64,000 nucleotides of DNA from Bradyrhizobium lablabi (GCF_900141755.1 NZ_LT670844.1:6296501-6360500); one strand, 5' to 3'. Positions 44,463 to 53,009 are shown, counted from the first letter of the stretch. Program-made: numbers and translations. Notes: generated by a model not told the origin, from the sequence alone.

Positions 44463-45358
44463 CAGATTCGCCTTGCCGTCTCGCGCTCGAACAGGCCCTC
44501 GGGGCGAAACATCAGTACAGCGGCCATGATCAGATAGATCATGAACAATTCCGCCTGCGGCATCAGGTGCACGGAGGCTGCGCGCGCGAGCCCGACCAGG
44601 ACCGCGCCGACGGCTGCGCCCTCGACGCTACCGAGACCGCCGATCACCACGATGGCAAAACTCAGGATGATGACATCGGAGCTCAGGCCGGGCTGCATCG
44701 AGATTTTGGGCGCGGTCAGTGCGCCGCCGAGGGCGGCCAACAGCACGCCGAAGGCAAAGGCTGTCGCGTAAACCCGGTTGACCCGGACCCCCATGCTGAC
44801 GCTCATTTCCTCGTTGTGGATCACGGCCAGCACGATCTTGCCGGCGATCGTGCGATTTAATCCGAACCACACCGCAAAGCCGATCGCCGCGCAAATCGGT
44901 ATCAGCACCAGATCGTAGCCGACGTAATAGAGGCCTGCGAATTCCACGTTGCCGAACAATTCATAAGGCTGCGTCGCATAGATCGGATTGACGCCCCAGA
45001 TCAACTTGGTGACGTCCTCGAGAATAAGAAACACCGCATAGGTCACCAGCAGCAGCACCACTTCGTCGCGGCTATAGAACATTTTCAAGAGACCACGTTC
45101 GAGCAGCAGCCCGACGGCGGACGCGATCAGGGCAACCGACACGAGCATCGCGACAAAGCCTGCGCTCGGCGGCAGATTGTACGCCGCCGCTAGCGTCACC
45201 GCAGTCGCCGCGATGTAAGCGCCCAGCGCGTAGAAGCTGCCATGGGCGATGTTGAGAATCTTCAGCACGCCGAACACCAGCGTCAACCCCAAGGCAACGA
45301 TGAAAAGCCAGGAAGCCTGGATCAGCCCGTCGAGAATAATCGTCAGAAAGAAGTTCAT
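44462..45358 (-). CDS. livH: branched-chain amino acid-type ABC transporter permease LivH
   Basis: 298 residues, ATG at 45358 (MNFFLTIILDGLIQASWLFI). The frame is open 31 codons further upstream, but that part is hydrophilic and not conserved. Family blocks: LKILNIAHGSFYALGAYI, AVIHNEEMSVSMGVRVNRVY (ATPase-contact loop) and FAIVVIGGLGSVEGAAVGA. It is the first membrane gene downstream of the binding protein livK, from which it is separated by 118 bp containing a short tandem repeat. Confidence 0.9.
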   Translation of the reverse strand: MNFFLTIILDGLIQASWLFIVALGLTLVFGVLKILNIAHGSFYALGAYIAATAVTLAAAYNLPPSAGFVAMLVSVALIASAVGLLLERGLLKMFYSRDEVVLLLVTYAVFLILEDVTKLIWGVNPIYATQPYELFGNVEFAGLYYVGYDLVLIPICAAIGFAVWFGLNRTIAGKIVLAVIHNEEMSVSMGVRVNRVYATAFAFGVLLAALGGALTAPKISMQPGLSSDVIILSFAIVVIGGLGSVEGAAVGAVLVGLARAASVHLMPQAELFMIYLIMAAVLMFRPEGLFERETARRI

Positions 45359-45440
45359 GGCTATCTCTTCGTGCGGAAACGGCGCGAGTTTTGATACTCG
45401 CGCCGCTTCAGTCCTGCCCCAAGCGACATGCGCCTCAGTA

Positions 45441-45490
45441 CACTTGTTCAATCACACTTGTTCAATCACACTTGGTTCAATCACACTTGG
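45441..45490. repeat. short tandem repeat overlapping the livK stop codon
   Basis: CACTTGTTCAATCA occurs twice exactly (45441-45454, 45455-45468), then once with one inserted G (45469-45483), then partially (45484-45490). On the minus strand the unit encodes the last residues Lys-Cys-Asp and the stop of livK, so the gene end has been copied into the livK-livH gap, giving a second in-frame TGA at 45462-45464. Confidence 0.85.
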
Positions 45491-46787
45491 CGCCCTGCAT
45501 GCCGCCCTTGATCCAGTCGATCGACTTCACGCCCGGAGGCGGATTGACGCATTCGGCGGGGAAGTACTTGATATCGACGAGGTCGACCCGCTTCAGGTCC
45601 GGATTATATTTGGTGCGGCTGATGGCGATCGGCTGGATGGCCTGATGGCCGTCGGCAAGCTTCATCTGGATGAGGCCGCCGGGCGATTGCCATTCAAGGC
45701 CGGTCATCGCGGCCACCAGTTCATCGGTCGAAGGTTTTTTGCCGCCATTCTTGGCCATGGCCTTTTCGACCGCGCTCTTGAGCCCGAGAATCGACTGCGC
45801 GATGCGGTAGGCGGCCTGAACCGGATAGACGCCGTTGACCTCCTGATAGCCTTTGAAGAACCAGTCGTTGACGGGCGATTTCTGCGACATCAACCCGTAG
45901 GCGCCGCGCGCGCCGATGATGGTGCCGTCGGGCATCTTGTCGCCGAGCGGCGGCAGCACGTGATCGGCAGCCGAGAGCACGAGCTGGCTGCGCTTTTGCA
46001 AGCCCCGGGGTGCGGCCTGCAAGATGAAGGCCTGCAGATCGCCGCCCCACAGGCTCGAATAGACGACGTCGGAGCCGGCGCTGACCAGCGCTGAGATTTC
46101 GGTGCCGTACTGGCCCGCGCCGAATTTTGGCAACAGGTCGGTCTGGAGTTTTGCGCTGGGATAAAGCTGTCCGGCCGCGGCGACGAAGTCGGCCCTGGAG
46201 TCCTGGCCCCAAGCGTAGTCCTGGTTGATCGCCGACAGCGTGTCCATCTTGATGTTGTTCGCCTTCATGTACCGGATGAGGCCGACATTATCCATGGTGG
46301 CGTGGGCTGCGGTGCGGAACACATAATTGTATTTCGCCTCCTCGAAGATGCGCGGTGTGCCGCAATCCATCAGCACCAGCATCTTTTTCAGTTCCTCGGC
46401 GATCGGCGCCACCGCGAGACAGTCGCCGGAGCCGATATAGCCGAGCACGACATCGACATTGTCGCGCTCATAGAGGTTGCGCAGCTCCTGGACCTGCTTG
46501 GTCGCGCCGCCGTTCTCGTCGATGACGACCGGCTCGATCTTCATGCCGCCGAAGCCGACCTTGTTGTAAGGCGCGGGCGCCGCGCCTTTGTTCAACTGGT
46601 CGATGACGAACTGGCCGCCGTTGCGGGCCGGGACGCCGAAACTATCGGCGGCAGGCCCGGACAGGAAGGTCACAATGCCGAGTTTGAAGCTGTCCTCCGC
46701 GGACGAAGGTGCTGCCAAGGCCAACGTCGCCACGGTAGCTACGGAAAATAATGCGACGGAGCGGCTAATCCGCGAAAAGCGGTCCAT
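45477..46787 (-). CDS. livK: branched-chain amino acid-type ABC transporter substrate-binding protein
   Basis: 436 residues with a signal peptide (MDRFSRISRSVALFSVATVA to about residue 30, cut near SSAED). The mature lobes start FKLGIVTFLSGPAADSFG and include VVIDENGGATKQ. Cys pairs (GSGDC ... MDCGT, and ECVNPP ... GAKCD at the end) suggest two disulfides. It is longer than classical LivK and closer to rhizobial aromatic- or amide-binding paralogues. It heads the livKHMGF operon, with GGGGAG upstream of the start. The C-terminal codons and stop are tandemly repeated downstream. Confidence 0.88.
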   Translation of the reverse strand: MDRFSRISRSVALFSVATVATLALAAPSSAEDSFKLGIVTFLSGPAADSFGVPARNGGQFVIDQLNKGAAPAPYNKVGFGGMKIEPVVIDENGGATKQVQELRNLYERDNVDVVLGYIGSGDCLAVAPIAEELKKMLVLMDCGTPRIFEEAKYNYVFRTAAHATMDNVGLIRYMKANNIKMDTLSAINQDYAWGQDSRADFVAAAGQLYPSAKLQTDLLPKFGAGQYGTEISALVSAGSDVVYSSLWGGDLQAFILQAAPRGLQKRSQLVLSAADHVLPPLGDKMPDGTIIGARGAYGLMSQKSPVNDWFFKGYQEVNGVYPVQAAYRIAQSILGLKSAVEKAMAKNGGKKPSTDELVAAMTGLEWQSPGGLIQMKLADGHQAIQPIAISRTKYNPDLKRVDLVDIKYFPAECVNPPPGVKSIDWIKGGMQGAKCD

Positions 46788-47035
46788 GATTTTCTCCCCT
46801 TGATTGCCGGCGTGAAGCCTTGAGCGTTTTTGTCCCGCGCCGGTTGCCCCGGCGTCGGCGGTTTGGAAGCGAGTTTAGGCGGGCTTTCCCGGCGCGTCCA
46901 CATAGCTTTGGCAGCGCTCGAGAAGCTGGCTATACTGCTTTGGGCTGAGGGCGAGGTCCGTCTGGACGTGCGGCGTCGTGACCGTCTCGAATTCGGCGAT
47001 TTGCCACAAGATTGTGCTTCCGGACAGGCCTCGAC

Positions 47036-48139
47036 ATGGCGGCAGAAATCCGATCTCTCACGGGCGTGCGGGGGATCGGGGCCGCCCTGATCGTGATCTA
47101 TCATTTCGGCAAGATCCGTCTCGACTGGATTAATCCGATATGGCCCATCCCGCATGGCTATATGGCGGTCGATCTGTTTTTTATGCTCAGCGGCTTCGTC
47201 ATCGGTCTCGGCTACCGGAATGCCTTTGCCGAGCAGTTTTCAAAGAACTACGGCGCCTTCCTGATCAAGCGGGTTGCGCGGCTCTATCCGGCCTACATCG
47301 CGATCAGCATTTTGTATGTTTTGAAGCTGGCGTTCGGCCTCGCGGGCGAGGAAACGCTGTCGCGCTTCGGCCGCTACGATGTCATCGGCAATTTGCTGAT
47401 GCTGGGCGGGTGGGGCCTGCATATCTATCCGCTGATCGGGGTGGCGTGGGCCGCGAGCGCCGAGCTCGGGTCCTACATTCTGCTGCCGCTATTGATGAAG
47501 GGCACGCTGCAGCGTGGCATCATCAGCTGGAGTTTTTGCGTGCTGGCGTCGATATTCGCCATCTATGCGATCGCCGTCAGCGGCCTCGGCTATAGCGGGC
47601 CGCTCGACGTCGTCGAAACGACGTCGCTCTATCCGCTGCTGAGAGCAGTTGCAGGTTTCACGTTTGGATTGGCAACCTATCGGTATGCGGAAAACCTCGA
47701 TCGGCTGACGGCGAAGAGCCAGGACGCGTTTCTCATCGTCACGCTCGTTGCCCTCGTCGTTGCCGCCTGCGCCACGACAAACGACTTTCCGGTATATTTC
47801 CTGCTGATTCCGCTGATCGCGATCTTGTCGCGTGACGGCCGCCTTGCCCTGCTGCTGTTTGGCAACAAATTGGTCTATCATCTCGGCGTGATCTCCTATT
47901 CGATCTATCTGCTTCATCCGCTTTTCATCAGATTTACCGCGCTGTCATCCCGGCACTTCGGCGCGACGCCGCTTGCTTACACCATTTGCTCGCTGGTCAG
48001 TTTTGTCGTGATCTGGGGCCTGTCGTATCTGAGCTATCGCTTCGTCGAAATTCCCGGCCGCAACCTGATCACGGGACTATTGTTGGCGAAACGAGATGGC
48101 GCTGTGACCGCCCCCGCGCCGTCGTCGCCTACCGGGTAA
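47036..48139 (+). CDS. acyltransferase family 3 (OafA-like O-acyltransferase)
   Basis: 367-residue polytopic inner-membrane enzyme with about ten helices. It starts with the typical RSLTGVRGIGAALIVIYHFG (conserved Arg and the catalytic His) and has YMAVDLFFMLSGFVIG, KRVARLYPAY and, near the end, GVISYSIYLLHPLFI and FVEIPGR. These enzymes O-acetylate lipopolysaccharide, exopolysaccharide or Nod factor sugars. The ATG at 47036 matches family starts. Its 3' end overlaps by 11 bp the convergent O-acetylesterase gene, an apparent add/remove pair for acetyl groups. The 248 bp upstream hold no gene. Confidence 0.88.
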   Translation: MAAEIRSLTGVRGIGAALIVIYHFGKIRLDWINPIWPIPHGYMAVDLFFMLSGFVIGLGYRNAFAEQFSKNYGAFLIKRVARLYPAYIAISILYVLKLAFGLAGEETLSRFGRYDVIGNLLMLGGWGLHIYPLIGVAWAASAELGSYILLPLLMKGTLQRGIISWSFCVLASIFAIYAIAVSGLGYSGPLDVVETTSLYPLLRAVAGFTFGLATYRYAENLDRLTAKSQDAFLIVTLVALVVAACATTNDFPVYFLLIPLIAILSRDGRLALLLFGNKLVYHLGVISYSIYLLHPLFIRFTALSSRHFGATPLAYTICSLVSFVVIWGLSYLSYRFVEIPGRNLITGLLLAKRDGAVTAPAPSSPTG

Positions 48140-48953
48140 ATGCTTCGAAAATATCCCGTCCGAATTTTGTCGCGCCCTCGGGCAGGAAATGGCCGTCGTG
48201 AGGCGAATCATCGTTCGAAACCAGAATGCTGTTTGGCGTTGAACGCACGACGGCTTCCTGGGCGGATCGGACGGCGCTGTTGTCGGCGGGCGTTCGCCCC
48301 CAGATCGTGAATATCTTGCCGATGATAAGTTTTGTCGAATCGTCGCCCCAACGCTTGCGCGCCGCTGCCGACCATTCCTTGAGATTTTCAAGATAGCGTT
48401 CGGCGACCCTGCCGCCTTCCCAGGCGTCCGACTCGCCCTGCATCCAGATGATGGCGCGAACGGCGGGAATTTTTCCCTGTCTCTGCAAAATCTGTTTCGC
48501 ATTCAAGATGGCGGTTTCCGTCTGATCGAAAAGCTCGCCCTTGCTGGATGGACACCAATCGGCGAGCCGGGGGCTTTCCGCCAGTTGCGAGCTGCCGATC
48601 CCGAACTTGACGATGTAGAGCTCCCTGGTCGGAAACGCCTTGCGCATCAGGAAGGAAAACTCGGCCTCCGGTCCCCAATTGCCGGGCGCGCCGCCAATCT
48701 GTCCTCGGACCGGCTGCAATGAGTTGATCCCGGCTTCGTACACGACAAAGCACTTGTTCTCGCAATCCCAGATTTGCACGCCGGCATCGCGCACATTGTG
48801 ACTTGGCACATTTTGCAGCGTCGTGTTGGCGTTGACCTGAATGTTCGACTGCCCCGCAAACACAAAGATGTCGGCGATGCCGCTGTCGTCTGACAACGCC
48901 GGCGATGATGCCAGGCCTGCGAGGGCCACCAGGAATGAGCGGCGCGCGATCAT
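48129..48953 (-). CDS. secreted SGNH-type carbohydrate O-acetylesterase
   Basis: 274 residues. The N-terminus MIARRSFLVALAGLASSPALS is an export signal with an Arg pair (Sec or Tat). Catalytic blocks: FAGQSN with Ser36, WMQGESDA, and HDGHFLPEGATKFG with the C-terminal Asp/His. This matches the sialate O-acetylesterase/CE6-like family, which removes acetyl groups from sugars. Opposite orientation and an 11 bp 3' overlap with the OafA-like transferase suggest a link to acetylation of a surface or extracellular glycan (inference). Confidence 0.82.
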   Translation of the reverse strand: MIARRSFLVALAGLASSPALSDDSGIADIFVFAGQSNIQVNANTTLQNVPSHNVRDAGVQIWDCENKCFVVYEAGINSLQPVRGQIGGAPGNWGPEAEFSFLMRKAFPTRELYIVKFGIGSSQLAESPRLADWCPSSKGELFDQTETAILNAKQILQRQGKIPAVRAIIWMQGESDAWEGGRVAERYLENLKEWSAAARKRWGDDSTKLIIGKIFTIWGRTPADNSAVRSAQEAVVRSTPNSILVSNDDSPHDGHFLPEGATKFGRDIFEAFTR

Positions 48954-49471
48954 TCTGGTATTCGATTATTCAAGACAGACGACGGGCCCTTCATTTCGAA
49001 GGATTATATTGGAACGCCGCGCGGCGATCCAAACTTCAAAAACTTGTCTGGCGGGAAATTGCGATGGAAATCGCGTGAATGTGAATTCGCTGCGAAATCC
49101 GCTTTGCCCTCATTCGCCGCGGCACATGCCACGGCAGCCACAGCGACACTTCCGGAATGTAGGTGACGAACACCAAGACCAGGAACATCACCGCATGGAA
49201 CGGCCAGATCGTGTGGGGGGGGGGCGAAGAGACTTTTTTCCTAGCCCCACGCCTATGTGACAAGTATTTGAAAAAGTTGTTCGCCGAAGGCTAAAAAATT
49301 CTGAGAGATCATCCTGTCTCGAAATTGTTCGCTGAACTAGGGTGGGTTCGACAGAATGGCGCTTTAGCCGCACCATTCGCTATGGCTCGGTAGAATCGGT
49401 TCCGCTGTTCGCGACGCGAAAGTCTTCGAACTCGCTACGTTCGGCGAATACTTACCAAGGGGAGGGGGACC
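48954..49471. other. 518 bp intergenic region with a gene remnant
   Basis: No intact gene. It carries a 32-codon remnant of dctM (49114-49209, minus strand), a run of ten G at 49215-49224 at the edge of the remnant, and AT-richer sequence to the lipase start. It looks like a site of past rearrangement. Confidence 0.7.
49114..49209 (-). pseudogene. 3' remnant of a TRAP transporter large-permease gene (dctM)
   Basis: On the minus strand this encodes IWPFHAVMFLVLVFVTYIPE followed by VSLWLPWHVPRR. That matches the last 32 residues of the intact DctM at 53963-55252 (IWPFYAVMFFVLMVVTYLPE, VSLWLPRHVLR) at about three of four positions. The rest of the gene is gone, and the frame continues past the normal end without a stop. 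It is a decayed copy or the end product of a duplication/deletion, not an expressed gene. Confidence 0.85.
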
Positions 49472-50500
49472 ATGACCACCAAACATCTTCGCATTGCGGC
49501 CATCATCGCGGTTCTGTTGCCGTTTGGCGCCGGAGGATTGGCGAGCGGCCAGTCGCCGGGCAAGGGCGCAGAGATCGGCATGAAGTTTCCCGACCACTTC
49601 CCGGTGATCCGAAACTTCTATCTCGGCAATCCGGTGATTGGCTTTGGCTCCGATATCGGCCGCGTCGAGCACGTCCCAGTGATCTTCCTCCACGGCAACA
49701 ACGACACTCCGTTCGCGACCGCCTGCAACCCCTTTGGGCGCATCCAAGCCTTCGCGCAATTCTTCCTCGATCACGGCTACCACCCGAGCGAGCTCTGGGG
49801 GCTGGGTTATCAAGGCGATCAGTGCGACCTGGCGCAGGACAATACCCGTCGCTCGGGCATCTCGCACACGACTGCTGCGGCGGTGCCGATGCTGCGCGAA
49901 TTCGTGCAGGCGGTCCTCGACTTCACCGGCGCCAAGCGCGTCGACATCGTCGCCCACAGTCTCGGCGTCACCGTGGCGCGGGAATGGATGCTGCAGGACA
50001 ATGCTTATCGCAAGGTGCGGGCGCTCGTCGCCATCGACGGACCCAATCACGGCATCATTGACTGCTCGCCCAGCCCGGCCAATTTCTACCAGCTGGCGAG
50101 CGGCGGCGGCTTCACGCCGAGCAGCGCGGTATGCGACGAGTACGGTTCCGACCACACTCAGTTGCTCACGGTACTGAACGCCGCGGGGGAGACGCCGGGT
50201 CCCACTCATTACCTGGTAATCCGCAACAAGCCGGGAACACCCGACTTCGTCTACAACAGCCTGCCGGACGGCGTCTTCCCCGGCGTTCCCGCCGAGGATC
50301 GCGACGGCAACCCGCATGATTTCACCGCCAGCACCGGTCTCGCCGGCGCTGAGACAATCGACCTTGTCGGCCAGGGGCAATTCGACCCGATCCTCGCCAC
50401 CAGCCATCTCGGGATCCTGAACTCTCCCGACACGCGCAACGCCGCACTGCGGTTCTTGACCTCGTTACCAGGACGGGCCGATCAGGAGGGCGAAGAATAG
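49472..50500 (+). CDS. secreted lipase/esterase, alpha/beta hydrolase
   Basis: 342 residues. A signal peptide (MTTKHLRIAAIIAVLLPFGAGG, cut near ASGQS) is followed by a lipase core: the oxyanion block FLHGNND, the nucleophile elbow AHSLG with Ser163, and DGPNHG. Several Cys (CNPFG, DQCDL, DCSPS, VCDEYG) could form disulfides, typical of extracellular lipases or poly(hydroxyalkanoate) depolymerase-like enzymes. The start has GGGGAGGG about 7 bp upstream. It stands alone between repeat-rich regions, and base composition is as GC-rich as elsewhere. Confidence 0.83.
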   Translation: MTTKHLRIAAIIAVLLPFGAGGLASGQSPGKGAEIGMKFPDHFPVIRNFYLGNPVIGFGSDIGRVEHVPVIFLHGNNDTPFATACNPFGRIQAFAQFFLDHGYHPSELWGLGYQGDQCDLAQDNTRRSGISHTTAAAVPMLREFVQAVLDFTGAKRVDIVAHSLGVTVAREWMLQDNAYRKVRALVAIDGPNHGIIDCSPSPANFYQLASGGGFTPSSAVCDEYGSDHTQLLTVLNAAGETPGPTHYLVIRNKPGTPDFVYNSLPDGVFPGVPAEDRDGNPHDFTASTGLAGAETIDLVGQGQFDPILATSHLGILNSPDTRNAALRFLTSLPGRADQEGEE

Positions 50501-50594
50501 AGCAAGGTCCTCGCGCGCGCGTGAATCAATTTATGAACACGCGGCCTAGCTAGCCGGAGCAGATTAAGGATGGCCTCGGCCGCATGCCCGCTGT

Positions 50595-50690
50595 GGGTCA
50601 AAAGCGCCGTTTTGACCTCGGGCCTGCCATTTCCGGTCTACCCCAATCAACGGACATCGCGAGACCGGCCCGACCGGTCCGGTTCGTGCC
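50595..50690. repeat. dispersed repeat, copy A
   Basis: The core blocks CCGGTCTACCCCAA, AACGGACATC, GAGACCGGCC and GGTCCGGTTCGT occur in the same order and spacing in copy B (51460-51556). A looser relative is copy C (53010-53130). All three contain a GGGTCAAA entry motif. This type of noncoding repeat is common in Bradyrhizobium-type accessory DNA. Confidence 0.8.
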
Positions 50691-50717
50691 AACAGGCGAC
50701 ATCAGCTTGGAACGAAA

Positions 50718-50741
50718 GAGGCCGCCAACTGAGGCGGCCTC
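50718..50741 (-). terminator. intrinsic terminator of the 50765-51250 gene
   Basis: Perfect 9 bp stem GAGGCCGCC / GGCGGCCTC with a 6-nt loop, starting 23 bp beyond the stop at 50765 on the minus strand and followed there by TTTCGTT. This is a good rho-independent terminator for the small secreted protein gene. Confidence 0.75.
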
Positions 50742-50764
50742 ATTAATCCTAGACGCAATTTTTG

Positions 50765-51250
50765 TTACTTCAACGCCAGGCTGCTGCAATACCATGGGAT
50801 TTCATTGGGTCTCCAACCGGTTATCAGTCCGGCCTCCGTGCACTCAGCGTAGGTTTTGTAGTTGCCTACGTTTCTGCACGTTGGCGACAACGCTGGCCAA
50901 CCAGACCCGGAGCATCCGTGCCAAGGGGCGTCGCCGTACCTAAAGCTTGTTACGCAACCACCGACGCAACTGCCAGTGGCATTTGCAAGCTTGGCAAGCT
51001 TCGCGGATACCGACTCAGGCGCCGATGGCGTTTGAGTGGTTTGCGATGTCCGGCGTGACACGGTGCTACGGGCAACCGCGCTGTGCTTCGGCCTGGTTAC
51101 TTGCTTCGGCGCTTCGACCATGATGCTAGGAAGCGAGGTGGCGGAGCCTGTTGCGGTTTGCGACATTGCCGTGCCGCTTAGGCCGCACAGCAGTTCAATC
51201 GATAAGACAGCGACAGCTGGGCTTGCAACGAAGAGTGACGAAAACCTCAC
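50765..51250 (-). CDS. small secreted Cys-rich protein of unknown function
   Basis: 161 residues. The GTG start at 51250 is chosen because GGGAGG precedes it by 8 bp and it yields a signal peptide (VRFSSLFVASPAVAVLSIEL, cut near SQTA). A Ser/Thr/Arg-rich low-complexity linker (about 40-85) leads to a compact C-terminal domain with seven Cys (SCVGGCVTSF, WHGCSGSG, TCRNVG, AECTEAG, WYCSS). The domain looks extracellular and disulfide-bonded. I recall similar proteins only from Bradyrhizobium, without known function. It is closed by a terminator at 50718-50741 and flanked by two copies of a dispersed repeat. Confidence 0.7.
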   Translation of the reverse strand: MRFSSLFVASPAVAVLSIELLCGLSGTAMSQTATGSATSLPSIMVEAPKQVTRPKHSAVARSTVSRRTSQTTQTPSAPESVSAKLAKLANATGSCVGGCVTSFRYGDAPWHGCSGSGWPALSPTCRNVGNYKTYAECTEAGLITGWRPNEIPWYCSSLALK

Positions 51251-51754
51251 GCCTATGTCCTCCCAAAACTGGGACGGGCATGCCATCCCGATACGCACGG
51301 TAGCACATATTCAACTGGCCAAAATTCGAATTAGCACACTTCAAATTCAGCTTAGGACACTTGGGGTTAAATACGGACAGTACCCGCCGCCCCATAGGAG
51401 CGCATCGTGATCTTGGGCCAATCGGGAACATGACGCGGTTCGCTTGGGCTGATGTCCGAGAAGGGTCAAAACCGGCCCTGACGGCCCCGAAACGCCACTT
51501 CCGGTCTACCCCAAGGAACGGACATCATGAGACCGGCCCAGTTGGTCCGGTTCGTATCATAAGCAGACACCATCCGCATGGCGGGGTCGCGCCTTAATAA
51601 TCGGGCCCGATTATTGCAGACATAATGATGACCGCCGGCATAGGCTTGCTGGCCGCGATGGGGCAGCGATCCTTGAGAGGGAGCGGCGTATGGTAAGTAA
51701 AGATCACATCGTGATGCGACGTGTGGCATCGACCATCATTGAAAGGAGTATTTC
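51251..51754. other. 504 bp intergenic region with repeat copy B
   Basis: No convincing gene. It holds the upstream region of the small secreted protein gene (minus strand), an AT-richer stretch 51300-51380, repeat copy B and the upstream region of the amino-acid binding protein gene, with a short ATCAC-ATC-GTGAT inverted repeat at 51703-51715. Confidence 0.6.
51460..51556. repeat. dispersed repeat, copy B
   Basis: Same orientation and block order as copy A at 50595-50690: CCGGTCTACCCCAA, AACGGACATC, GAGACCGGCC, GGTCCGGTTCGT. About 870 bp separates the copies, with one gene (50765-51250) between them, so recombination between copies could delete that gene. Confidence 0.8.
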
Positions 51755-52660
51755 ATGAAAAAGGCGTTTTTCGTTTCCTGCGCGGCTTTGGCTGTGCTCG
51801 CAGCGCCCGCGTTCGCCGAAGAGCTGACCGGCACCTTGCAGAAGATCAAGGACTCCGGCACGATCACGATCGGCTATCGCGAAACGTCGATGCCGTTTTC
51901 ATACATCGACGACAGTCAGAACCCGATCGGTTTCGCCTTGGATATTTGCGACAAGATCGTGGATGAGGTGAAAGCGACGCTGAAGCTCGACAAGCTGAAG
52001 ATCGAACTCACTCCCGTGTCGTCGTCGACACGTATTCCGCTGATCGGCAACGGCACCATCGACCTCGAATGCGCCTCGACGACGAACAATCTGGAGCGCG
52101 AGAAGCTGGTGGCGTTCACGCATACTTATTTCCTCACTGCCAACCGGTTCGTTGCCAAGATGTCGAGCGGGCTCAAAACCATCGACGACCTCAAGGGCAA
52201 GACGGTCGCCTCGACTTCGGGTACGTCCAACATCAAGGAACTCTTTGAGGCAAATACGTCGCGCCACCTCGGCATGACGATCCTAACGTCGAAGGATACC
52301 GCAGAAGGCTTCCTTTTGGTCGAGACCGATCGTGCCGACGCCTATGTTATGGACGACATTCTGCTCGCCGGCTTGGTGGCGAGTTCAAAGACTCCGCCAG
52401 CCTATGCGATCTCGACGGACGAATTTGCCGTTCCAGAGCCCTATGGCATCATGCTGCGGCGGGACGATCCTGTGTTCAAGGCCGTTGTCGACCGGGCAAC
52501 CACCAAACTCTATACCAGCCCTGCGATGGCAGCGCTTTATGCTAAATGGTTCACTTCGCCCATCCCGCCGAAGGGCATCAATTTCAATTTCCCCATGACG
52601 CCTGAGATGCAAAAGGCCTTCGCGCATCCAAACGACAGCGGCGATCCCAAGGCTTACTGA
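51755..52660 (+). CDS. amino-acid ABC transporter substrate-binding protein (glutamate/aspartate type)
   Basis: 301 residues; signal peptide MKKAFFVSCAALAVLAAPAFA cut before EELTG; ATG preceded by AAAGGAG. The mature part shows the polar amino acid family pattern: ITIGYRETSMPFSYIDDSQN, GFALDICDKIV, CASTTNNLEREK (binding pocket), VASTSGTSN and DAYVMDDIL. It most resembles GltI/AatJ receptors for acidic amino acids. No permease or ATPase is nearby, so it is an orphan receptor. The region on both sides is repeat-rich and gene-poor, which suggests an inserted or isolated gene. Confidence 0.87.
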   Translation: MKKAFFVSCAALAVLAAPAFAEELTGTLQKIKDSGTITIGYRETSMPFSYIDDSQNPIGFALDICDKIVDEVKATLKLDKLKIELTPVSSSTRIPLIGNGTIDLECASTTNNLEREKLVAFTHTYFLTANRFVAKMSSGLKTIDDLKGKTVASTSGTSNIKELFEANTSRHLGMTILTSKDTAEGFLLVETDRADAYVMDDILLAGLVASSKTPPAYAISTDEFAVPEPYGIMLRRDDPVFKAVVDRATTKLYTSPAMAALYAKWFTSPIPPKGINFNFPMTPEMQKAFAHPNDSGDPKAY

Positions 52661-52691
52661 TCTCGGCGAGAACCTCGGTAAATGTCACCCG

Positions 52692-52712
52692 GTGCGACAA
52701 AATTTGTCGCAC
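52692..52712. repeat. perfect inverted repeat GTGCGACAAA / TTTGTCGCAC
   Basis: 10 bp arms with one base between, 32 bp after the stop of the amino-acid binding protein. GTGTCGCAC occurs again just beyond (52714-52722), and CCGGTGC / GCACCGG flank the set. It could be a terminator-like hairpin or a recombination-type site. Confidence 0.6.
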
Positions 52713-52797
52713 AGTGTCGCACAGCACCGGTTTGTTCTCGTTATTTTTGGGATAAGCCTTGAAGGCTTGATAGTTTGCGCACGAACGCGTCTCCACG

Positions 52798-52925
52798 GGA
52801 ATTCCCTGCCAAAGAATATAACAGGGAAATTCGAGGCGAGAAACCGCTGTGCTGCAGCGACTTTTCTATCTTCCGTCCGCGGACTGTCAGTGAATTTATT
52901 TCACGGAACAGGGAAATTTTTCTGC
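52798..52925. repeat. CAGGGAA-containing repeat segment
   Basis: GGGAATTCCCTG near 52798 faces AACAGGGAAATTC near 52822, and a further AACAGGGAAATTT lies near 52909. Recurrent CAGGGAA/TTCCCTG arms of this type are familiar from accessory DNA of Bradyrhizobium near old recombinase scars; here no recombinase is left. Confidence 0.45.
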
Positions 52926-53009
52926 AGTATCACGGAATTTAAACCGACAAGCGCGCATGTCGTAGCAATGTCTGCTTTAGAAGCAAAAGCAGTCATCGTA
53001 CGATCTCAA

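Noticed and set aside
45441..45490. Short tandem repeat considered as a CRISPR array
   Set aside because: Units are contiguous without spacers and are copies of the livK gene end.
49036..49263. 75-codon minus-strand frame as a new small membrane protein gene
   Set aside because: Its hydrophobic part is the C-terminus of DctM; this is a gene remnant.
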